Positions 1-4,628 of a stretch of 9,588 nucleotides of DNA are shown in pieces. The DNA is taken from the NCBI GenBank assembly GCA_947259605.1, contig CAMYMX010000094.1:1-9588 (forward strand), read 5' to 3'. The notes under the pieces are model-generated. The model ran no database searches. It was not told the origin of the DNA and saw nothing but the letters and a program-made list of their open reading frames with translations. Numbering within the stretch: the first letter of the stretch is position 1; each line of letters opens with the position of its first letter. The stretch is from an uncultured Polyangiaceae bacterium. Its GTDB lineage: Bacteria; Myxococcota_A; Polyangia; Polyangiales; Houyiibacteriaceae. Made by a program: the position numbers and the translations under genes.

Positions 1-65
1 CAGAAGTGTGTTTTTCGACATTCGTGATTCCGTATTCAGCGGTCCTGGTGATCAAACAGCCTCGA

Positions 66-117
66 CCGAGCGGCTCGGCCGGAAGAGCGATACTGCACGA
101 AGCGACGGGCCCGTCGC
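66..117. repeat. Two short inverted repeats downstream of cdnL
   Basis: CCGAG-CGG-CTCGG (66-78) is a 5-bp stem with a 3-nt loop. GCGACGGGCCCGTCGC (102-117) is a perfect 16-bp palindrome. Both lie 50-100 nt beyond the cdnL stop in its direction of transcription. Neither is followed on the minus strand by a clear T-run, so a terminator role is possible but not shown. No gene is visible in 1-167. Confidence 0.4.
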
Positions 118-167
118 GGCATCGAGTGCCGAGCGCGCAGGACCGTCATGGGGATTCCTCGGAAGGG

Positions 168-677
168 TCAGTTCTTCTCGAAGATCTGCTCGATTGCGGC
201 CTGCGTGTTCTCTTCGCTGTCAGAGCGCGCCACAGCGATCTCCTTCACGACCAGATTGCGCGCAGTCTCGAGCATCTTCTTCTCGCCGAACGACAGCGAC
301 TTGTCGACCTGGAGTCGATAGAGGTCGCGCATGACCTCCGCCACGTCGAAAACCGAGCCGGTCTTGATCTTGTCCATGAACCCGCGGTATCGGCGGTTCC
401 AGGTCTGATTGTCGAAGACGACGGGTTGCTCCGCGAGCAGGGAGAAAATCTCCTTGATGTCGGTTTCCGAGATCGGGGGTCTAAGGCCCACCTTCTTCGC
501 CTGGGCGACCGCCACCCGGATCCTGTCGTTGTTCTTCGCATCCAGGGGCCTCAGCACGTAGAATTCCATCGTCGCTGTGCCGATTTTACGCTCCTCGATC
601 GAGACGACCTCGGTGACGCCCTGTTTGGGATAGATGGCCTTATCGCCAACTTTAAATTCGTATGTTCCCGCGTGCAT
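168..677 (-). CDS. cdnL: CdnL/CarD-family RNA polymerase-binding transcription factor
   Basis: A 169-residue protein of typical CdnL length. The N-terminal RNA polymerase beta-interacting (Tudor-like) domain spans about residues 6-68 and opens with FKVGDKAIYPKQGV, close to the myxobacterial CdnL start as I remember it. The C-terminal helical domain, about 70-165, contains TWNRRYRGFMDKIKTGS, with Trp93 at the position that in characterised CarD/CdnL proteins contacts the upstream fork of the promoter bubble and stabilises open complexes; LSFGEKKMLETAR follows. Known family role: supports transcription from sigma70-type (including rRNA) promoters in the cytoplasm. The ATG at 677 is preceded by AAGGAG (683-688) with 5-nt spacing. 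The usual proline in the loop before VGLR appears replaced (VAVAQAKKVGLR). It is transcribed alone here, divergently from the histone-like gene. There is no C-terminal HMGA-like extension, so it is CdnL-type and not full-length CarD. Confidence 0.93.
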   Translation of the reverse strand: MHAGTYEFKVGDKAIYPKQGVTEVVSIEERKIGTATMEFYVLRPLDAKNNDRIRVAVAQAKKVGLRPPISETDIKEIFSLLAEQPVVFDNQTWNRRYRGFMDKIKTGSVFDVAEVMRDLYRLQVDKSLSFGEKKMLETARNLVVKEIAVARSDSEENTQAAIEQIFEKN

Positions 678-950
678 CGGGACTCCTTATCTTGCCAAAA
701 ACGTGCCCTTACGCGTCTTTTCTACGCGTTGGGTTGAACGGGCGCTGCGCAGTGATTATTTCCCGCCTCAGCGTCGCACTTCGCGCGTCCCCGCTCTTTC
801 GGTGCAGCCGGGTCAAAGCCCAGCTGGGGCGAAATGTAGTCTCAGCCCGCATCTGGGTCAACGCGATCTCGGGCTTCGTCCGGCTGGAAACGATCTCCCC
901 GTCCGCTTTCGGATCGCGCGCGAAAGCGAGCTTTCCGAATTTTCTTCAGC

Positions 951-1019
951 TTTTCAACGTGGCCTGATAAACAAACGTTTCTCAACGATTACAAAGTGTT
1001 GAAGGCCGACGTTGCAAAA
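951..1019. repeat. Imperfect inverted repeat upstream of the histone-like gene
   Basis: The left arm TTTTCAACGTGGCCT (951-965) pairs with the right arm at 1003-1019 (AGGCC, bulged G1008, ACGTTG, bulged C1015, AAAA), giving 5, 6 and 4 paired bases. The 37-nt loop holds a smaller stem TCAAC (982-986) / GTTGA (998-1002) that stacks against the right arm, plus the palindrome AAACGTTT (973-980). It lies just upstream of the candidate promoter elements. Its role is unknown: possibly a protein-binding site, or a transcribed structure if the start lies further upstream. Confidence 0.45.
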
Positions 1020-1069
1020 TATTTCGCTCAAATAGAGCAAAGTTATGTATAATTCATGTGCGCTTCCGC

Positions 1070-1099
1070 TTGACACGTGAAGTGACGTGACAATACGGT
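1070..1099 (+). promoter_or_regulatory. Candidate sigma70 promoter of the histone-like gene
   Basis: A perfect -35 TTGACA (1070-1075) is followed after 18 nt by TACGGT (1094-1099), which keeps the important first T, second A and last T of a -10 box. Transcription would start near 1106 with a leader of about 35 nt. A perfect TATAAT at 1048-1053 could be an alternative -10, but it has no good -35 at 16-18 nt. ACGTG occurs at 1075, 1085 and 1100, overlapping this promoter, so an operator is possible. This call rests on consensus matching only. Confidence 0.4.
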
Positions 1100-1140
1100 A
1101 CGTGCACCTGCAATATTGACCCACCTTGGAGGAGGTCGAA

Positions 1141-1524
1141 ATGGCGACTGCAAAAAAACGACGAACAAAAAAGGCCGCTAAGAGGCGGCCAGCAAAGAAG
1201 CGTGCGGCAAAGAAGCGCACCACGAAGAAGCGCGCGACTAAGAAGCGCGCAACCAAGAAGCGTGCGACTAAGAAGCGCACCACGAAGAAGCGCGCGACTA
1301 AGAAGCGCGCAACCAAGAAGCGCGCGACTAAGAAGCGCGCAACCAAGAAGCGCGCGACTAAGAAGCGCGCAACCAAGAAGCGCGCGACTAAGAAGCGCGC
1401 AACCAAGAAGCGTGCGACTAAGAAGCGCGCAACCAAGAAGCGTGCGACTAAGAAGCGCGCAACCAAGAAGCGTGCGACTAAGAAGCGCGCAACCAAGAAG
1501 CGCACGGCTCGCAAGAAGAAATAA
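1141..1524 (+). CDS. Histone H1-like Lys/Arg/Ala/Thr repeat protein (putative nucleoid protein)
   Basis: A 127-residue protein with no acidic and no aromatic residues. After a short irregular N-terminus (MATAKKRRTKKAAKRR) it consists of about 20 consecutive pentads of pattern xxKKR, 17 of them ATKKR, ending TARKKK. Such composition is typical of bacterial proteins resembling the C-terminal tail of eukaryotic histone H1 (for example chlamydial Hc2 and AlgP-type tails), which bind and compact DNA without sequence specificity; that role is inferred here. The ATG at 1141 is chosen because a strong GGAGGAGG (1128-1135) precedes it by 5 nt; a TTG at 1126 would overlap this ribosome binding site. 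The DNA from 1201 to 1500 is a 30-bp tandem repeat, which leaves other frames open as well. A role in RNA binding cannot be excluded. Confidence 0.8.
   Translation: MATAKKRRTKKAAKRRPAKKRAAKKRTTKKRATKKRATKKRATKKRTTKKRATKKRATKKRATKKRATKKRATKKRATKKRATKKRATKKRATKKRATKKRATKKRATKKRATKKRATKKRTARKKK
1201..1500 (+). repeat. Ten tandem copies of a 30-bp unit within the histone-like gene
   Basis: Each 30-bp unit encodes two RATKK pentads with different synonymous codons: GCG-ACT in the first half and GCA-ACC in the second. The first copy is the most diverged (GCG-GCA, and ACC-ACG in the second half). Copies 1-2 (1201-1260) and 3-4 (1261-1320) also form a near-identical 60-bp duplication. The variable CGC/CGT codon opening each unit reads T,C,T,C,C,C,C,T,T,T, so identical copies are clustered, as expected for stepwise expansion by slippage or unequal recombination. 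Confidence 0.92.
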
Positions 1525-1555
1525 CCTTCTAGGCGGTAGACCTTTGGGTCCACCG

Positions 1556-1598
1556 AGGGGTCACCTGTGGTGGCCCCTGGCCTAAGGCCCTGCTTTTT
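1556..1598 (+). terminator. Candidate terminator of the histone-like gene
   Basis: A 10-bp stem AGGGGTCACC (1556-1565) / GGTGGCCCCT (1569-1578) with loop TGT starts 31 nt after the stop codon. Its only non-Watson-Crick pair (T1561 with G1573) is a U-G wobble in plus-strand RNA but an A-C mismatch in minus-strand RNA. A short GGCC-TAA-GGCC hairpin (1579-1589) follows directly, then five Ts (1594-1598). AAGGCCC (1584-1590) can alternatively pair with GGGCCTT (1601-1607). The distance from the main stem to the T-run is larger than in a textbook terminator. Confidence 0.5.
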
Positions 1599-1657
1599 AC
1601 GGGCCTTCGCGCAGTCTGTCGTGGCGATCCCTCTTTCTTATCGGGGGGTGTTCGTCT

Positions 1658-1695
1658 GCTGGCGCCCTGGCTCACCGCTGGGGCGCTAGCTATTT
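1658..1695 (+). terminator. Second hairpin between the convergent genes
   Basis: GCTGGCGCCC (1658-1667) pairs with GGGCGCTAGC (1681-1690) around a 13-nt loop and is followed by TATTT (1691-1695). The G1661-T1687 pair is a wobble in plus-strand RNA and a mismatch in minus-strand RNA, which favours a plus-strand role. It overlaps the end of the minus-strand NFACT gene region, so it may also help end that transcript. The T-tract is short. Confidence 0.35.
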
Positions 1696-3022
1696 AAGCC
1701 GGTGACTTCTGCTCGTTTTCGAGGAGCCGTTTCAGTCGTTCGATTTCTACGCGCACGGCGATCACCTTCTCGCTTCCAAGCGTGACCGAGCCGACCGGGC
1801 TGCCCTTGCGTTTGTGCACGAAGCGCCGAGGTGTGTAGAGCACGTCGACGATCGCCTCACCGCGAAGATCGCTGAAGTGAGCCGCCAGCGTTGCGGCGTC
1901 CACGAGTGTCTCGGCTGAGCAAGGCTGTCCTTTGCTGAGCGGGACGACGACATGGGCGCCCGTCACGCCCCGCGCGTGCAGCCAGAGATCATGCGGCCGC
2001 GCGACGCGAAGCGTGAGGCGGTCGTTGTCGGCGGCGCCTCGCCCGACCAGCACGGCGGACGCGTCGCCGCTGCGGAACTCTCTGTAGGGCAGGCGCACGC
2101 CGGCCTGCCTCCGTTTGCGCTCTCGCTCGATTGGCGCCGTGGTCGAAACTCCCAGCGCTCTGAGCCGAGCTGTGAGCTCCTCCGCGGAGCTGCCTTGAAG
2201 CTCGGCTCGAGCTCGATGGAGCTCGGCGATCTGTTGTTCCACCGCGGCCAAGCGGTTCGGTGCGACCTCTAAGCCTCGCCTCAGCCGCTTGGACTTCTTG
2301 AAGAGCTCCTGGGCCGTCTCCGTCGGGCTCTTGCGCGGGTCGAGCTCGATCCGAATCGGCCGGGGCTCCGCGTCCCAGCTCTGGGTCTCGAAAGAGCTCG
2401 CATTGGCTGGAATTTCCGAGAGATGCGCAAGAATCAAGCTGGCTCGCTGGTGCAGCTCATCTGCCGTTGCTGCCCGTTCGAGGTCTTCGCGGATCGCGTC
2501 GCGCTTTTTACCCAACCGTTTGAGGTGCCGCAGCAAGGCCCTTTCGAGCTGCTCCCGGCGGAGCGATCGATGCGCCTCGAGCGCCGCCGCGCCTGCGGCT
2601 CGGAGCTCTGCGCGGCTCCGCGATTCGAGATGACCGTCTTCGTCCGGGGCCGTCGCCGCTGCGCCCGGGGAGCGAAGGACGACAGAGCCATTGGTCTCGC
2701 AGAGCCACCAGGCACCGTAGGGTTTGCTCGGAGCCGCGATTAGGAAGCGAGTCACGCCGGCTCGAGTCACCCAGAGACGCGCCGCCCGCCGGCTCGTCTC
2801 CACCGTGTCGACCCGCGCTCCTTCGAGGTGCCGGCGAAGCTGGGTCAGCGCTGGGCTGGCACTCGCGCCGCGTGGCCGCTCGTCCACGATGCCGAGGCAG
2901 AGCGCTCCAGGTAGCGCGACCAGGACCAACACTTCGTTCCGGCCCTCCGTTCGGATGGAAAGACTCAGAAGTCCGGGCTCTGGTTGATCAACGCGCGCGA
3001 GCTTCGCATTCCACGGGTTCAC
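1694..3022 (-). CDS. Shortened NFACT-family (RqcH/Rqc2/FbpA-like) RNA-binding protein
   Basis: A 442-residue protein, shorter than canonical bacterial RqcH (about 570). Residues about 8-100 resemble the NFACT-N domain (KLARVDQPEPGLLSLSIR, later QLRRHLEGARVDTVE). About 140-290 is a charged helical, probably coiled-coil region that includes IELDPRKSPTETAQELFKK, a recognisable NFACT middle motif. About 325-425 is the NFACT-R domain (YREFRSGDASAVLVGRGAADN, DLWLHARGVTGAHVV, FVHKRKGSPVGSVTL). Known family members bind the 50S-peptidyl-tRNA complex in ribosome quality control and add C-terminal Ala tails. The helix-hairpin-helix region between NFACT-N and the coiled coil appears missing, and the Asp-Arg pair needed for tailing seems to be Ala-Arg (RAARLWV). 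A recycling or sensing role is therefore more likely than tailing, but this is inference. The GTG start at 3022 overlaps the upstream stop by 4 bp (GTGA), indicating translational coupling. Confidence 0.82.
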   Translation of the reverse strand: MNPWNAKLARVDQPEPGLLSLSIRTEGRNEVLVLVALPGALCLGIVDERPRGASASPALTQLRRHLEGARVDTVETSRRAARLWVTRAGVTRFLIAAPSKPYGAWWLCETNGSVVLRSPGAAATAPDEDGHLESRSRAELRAAGAAALEAHRSLRREQLERALLRHLKRLGKKRDAIREDLERAATADELHQRASLILAHLSEIPANASSFETQSWDAEPRPIRIELDPRKSPTETAQELFKKSKRLRRGLEVAPNRLAAVEQQIAELHRARAELQGSSAEELTARLRALGVSTTAPIERERKRRQAGVRLPYREFRSGDASAVLVGRGAADNDRLTLRVARPHDLWLHARGVTGAHVVVPLSKGQPCSAETLVDAATLAAHFSDLRGEAIVDVLYTPRRFVHKRKGSPVGSVTLGSEKVIAVRVEIERLKRLLENEQKSPA

Positions 3023-3684
3023 TCTCGACCTTCGGACACGGCTTGGAGCAAGCGGGCTTCTCGAAACGACTGACGGGAGTCGATTGTGACGTATGCGCGC
3101 GACGCTCCTGCGCCTTGGAGCTTGTCCCAGACCTCGAGCAGCTGTGCGTGTGAGAACGATCGGCGCAGCCCTTCGGCGAGCAGGGTCGAGTAGACGACGT
3201 CGACGCTCGGGGCCGGATCATCGATGGCGTCGATGCCGCCGAGCACCGAAAGCGTGCGCGCCATGGCTTGCACGGCTTCCGGCTCCCAAAGCCCCGTCGG
3301 TTTCCAGGCGACGAAGCGACCCTCCGTTCGTGGGATGCGGGCAAAGTAGTCCTGGAGCCGTTGCCGATCGCGCGCCCCGGTCGTGACCGCGGCGCTCGTG
3401 GCGATGACGACGATGGAAGCCTCCAGTGCATCCGCGGCCTCGGCCAGCCAGAGAAGGCCGGCGTCGAGCTCCTTGCTCGGGCGCAGCGGCCCTCCGGGAG
3501 CCTGCCAACACCGATCGGGCGCGCGAAGCGCGAGCTCGAAGCCATCGGGTAGCCTCTGACGCCAACTCGCAAGGGTGCCAGGCTTTGGAAGTGGTTCACG
3601 CGGCGCCAGCTCCGCAAAGCGAAGCGCGGCCGAGTACTTGGGCCCAGGGGGTCGTTCCAACAAGGCGCCTGCCAGGAGCTGCAT
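3019..3684 (-). CDS. Divergent DUF72 (YecE-like) TIM-barrel protein
   Basis: A 221-residue product. LPKPGTLASWRQRLPDGFELALRAP (residues about 33-57) matches the DUF72 pattern of LPxxETxxxW...PxGFxFxxKAP. Further matches are FVAWKPTGLWEPEAV in the middle, VDVVYSTLLAEG, and a C-terminal RAYVTIDSRQSFREARLLQAV resembling the family's YVYFNN...A..NA.....L segment. DUF72 proteins are small TIM barrels of unclear function. The usual polar VExNxTFY segment is replaced here by AELAPREP, so any active site may be lost. The ATG at 3684 lacks a clear ribosome binding site, and the frame stays open 26 further codons upstream to a TAG at 3763-3765 without ATG, GTG or TTG, so the N-terminus is uncertain. 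It is first in an operon with the NFACT-like gene. Family assignment is moderate; the reading frame is better supported. Confidence 0.65.
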   Translation of the reverse strand: MQLLAGALLERPPGPKYSAALRFAELAPREPLPKPGTLASWRQRLPDGFELALRAPDRCWQAPGGPLRPSKELDAGLLWLAEAADALEASIVVIATSAAVTTGARDRQRLQDYFARIPRTEGRFVAWKPTGLWEPEAVQAMARTLSVLGGIDAIDDPAPSVDVVYSTLLAEGLRRSFSHAQLLEVWDKLQGAGASRAYVTIDSRQSFREARLLQAVSEGRE

Positions 3685-3758
3685 CCGCGAGAGGGTAGCT
3701 GCACCGCCGGGACAAGCAAAGTCGGTTTGGCCTTGGAAATTGCCGACCAGAGCACCGA

Positions 3759-3788
3759 TTGACTAGGGGTGATTCGATGGCCTACAAC
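3759..3788 (+). promoter_or_regulatory. Candidate sigma70 promoter of the FHA operon
   Basis: TTGACT (3759-3764, 5 of 6 consensus) and TACAAC (3783-3788, 4 of 6) are separated by 18 nt. Transcription would begin near 3795, leaving a leader of about 45 nt before the ATG at 3840. It lies in the divergent gap shared with the DUF72-NFACT operon. Consensus match only. Confidence 0.42.
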
Positions 3789-3839
3789 TCCCGGTGAGAT
3801 TGGCGCCTATTGGGGTCGGGCCAAGAGGGGAACGAGGGC

Positions 3840-4628
3840 ATGGAGCAAGCTCGGAATTACGTCTGCACGGAGTGCGCAAGCGCGGTTCCGTCCGGGCACA
3901 AGTTCTGCGGGGCCTGTGGAGCGGGCGTGCCACGCGAAGCGCAAACACTCGAGACCAAGTTCTTCGGAGCTCTACAGATGCCGGGGAAGGCGCGCCTCAT
4001 CGTCGTTCGCGGCGACGAGGCGATGGGCGAAGGCCTGAGCTACCTGTTGCAGGCAACGGAGCACATCGCGGGCCGAGAGGCCGATCAGATCCCATTCCCG
4101 AGCGACACCTGGCTCAGTCCGCGGCACGCGAACTTCCTGTACCGAGGCGAGAAGCTCGTCGTGCGCGACGAGGGCAGCCTGAACGGCGTGTACATTCGAA
4201 TCCGAGGGGCCGCCCCCATCAAGGTCGGCGACCACTTCCTGTGTGGTCAGCAGCTGTTCCGTGTGGATGCGACACCAAGGGACACTTCGGGGCCGGAAGC
4301 CGATCAGACGTATTTCTATTCGTCGCCCAAGCGGCCAAGTGCTTTTCGCGTCACTCAGGTTCTCGAAGGGGGCATGGACGGGATCGTCTGCTGTGCTCAC
4401 GAGCACGCGGTTCACATTGGTCGCGAGGAATGCGATATCAACTTCCCGGACGACGTCTATTTGTCGCCCCGGCATGCGCGAGTCGAGATGTCCGGGGAAT
4501 CCCTCGAGCTCATCGACGAAAACTCCCAAAATGGGACCTACGTTCGCATTCGAGGCGAACGGGAGCTGAGCCATGGGGACTACCTTTTCTTGGGTAGGAA
4601 CCTTCTCCGAGTGGAGGTGACGGCGTGA
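3840..4628 (+). CDS. Zinc-ribbon protein with two FHA domains (first of pair)
   Basis: A 262-residue protein. Cys9-x2-Cys12 and Cys23-x2-Cys26 form an N-terminal zinc ribbon (CTECASAVPSGHKFCGACG). FHA domain 1 spans about 50-145, with Arg79 of GRE, Ser93 and His96 of LSPRHA, and Asn115-Gly116. FHA domain 2 spans about 168-260, with Arg195, Ser209 and His212 of LSPRHA, and Asn231-Gly232 of QNGTY. These are the residues that in characterised FHA domains contact phosphothreonine and its backbone, so both domains look able to bind phosphopeptides. There is no signal peptide or membrane segment, so it is probably cytoplasmic. The ATG at 3840 is chosen over an in-frame TTG at 3810 because AGAGGGG (3824-3830) stands 9 nt before it. 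It is coupled to the next gene by a GTGA overlap. FHA proteins usually act with Ser/Thr kinases; none is encoded here. The exact partner is unknown. Confidence 0.88.
   Translation: MEQARNYVCTECASAVPSGHKFCGACGAGVPREAQTLETKFFGALQMPGKARLIVVRGDEAMGEGLSYLLQATEHIAGREADQIPFPSDTWLSPRHANFLYRGEKLVVRDEGSLNGVYIRIRGAAPIKVGDHFLCGQQLFRVDATPRDTSGPEADQTYFYSSPKRPSAFRVTQVLEGGMDGIVCCAHEHAVHIGREECDINFPDDVYLSPRHARVEMSGESLELIDENSQNGTYVRIRGERELSHGDYLFLGRNLLRVEVTA

Larger units (their letters stand above)
678..1140. other. 463-nt divergent intergenic region, cdnL / histone-like gene
   Basis: No credible gene lies here. The stretch from about 950 to 1060 is clearly richer in A and T than its surroundings. It contains paired ACGCGT sites (711-716 and 724-729) in the cdnL leader, an 8-bp inverted repeat CGCTTTCG/CGAAAGCG (904-911/921-928), a long imperfect inverted repeat (951-1019), a TATAAT box (1048-1053), a TTGACA box (1070-1075) and three ACGTG motifs (1075, 1085, 1100). 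It must hold the promoters of both flanking genes. I found no convincing sigma70 pair for cdnL. Confidence 0.7.

Noticed and set aside
6..737. 243-codon plus-strand frame at the left edge
   Set aside because: It lies antisense to cdnL, has no known motif, and is explained by GC-rich third positions of the real gene.
1045..1080. Possible 11-codon leader peptide (MYNSCALPLDT) before the histone-like gene
   Set aside because: No convincing ribosome binding site, no attenuator-like structure tied to its codons, and it overlaps likely promoter boxes.
1201..1500. CRISPR-like appearance of 30-bp repeats
   Set aside because: Copies are directly adjacent with no spacers, and the unit is in frame with a coding sequence.
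954..1553. 199-codon minus-strand frame with ARFLV repeats over the histone-like gene
   Set aside because: It is the antisense reading of the 30-bp repeat. A unit length divisible by three keeps any frame lacking a stop in one unit open. The sense gene has the strong ribosome binding site and a recognisable protein type.
1202..1585. Plus-strand RSARLRSAQP repeat frame
   Set aside because: Shifted reading of the same tandem repeat; no ribosome binding site and no plausible protein.
2988..3755. 255-codon minus-strand frame overlapping the DUF72-like gene
   Set aside because: Low-complexity Arg/Ser/Pro composition typical of a shifted frame; the other frame carries DUF72 motifs and the GTGA junction to the NFACT gene.
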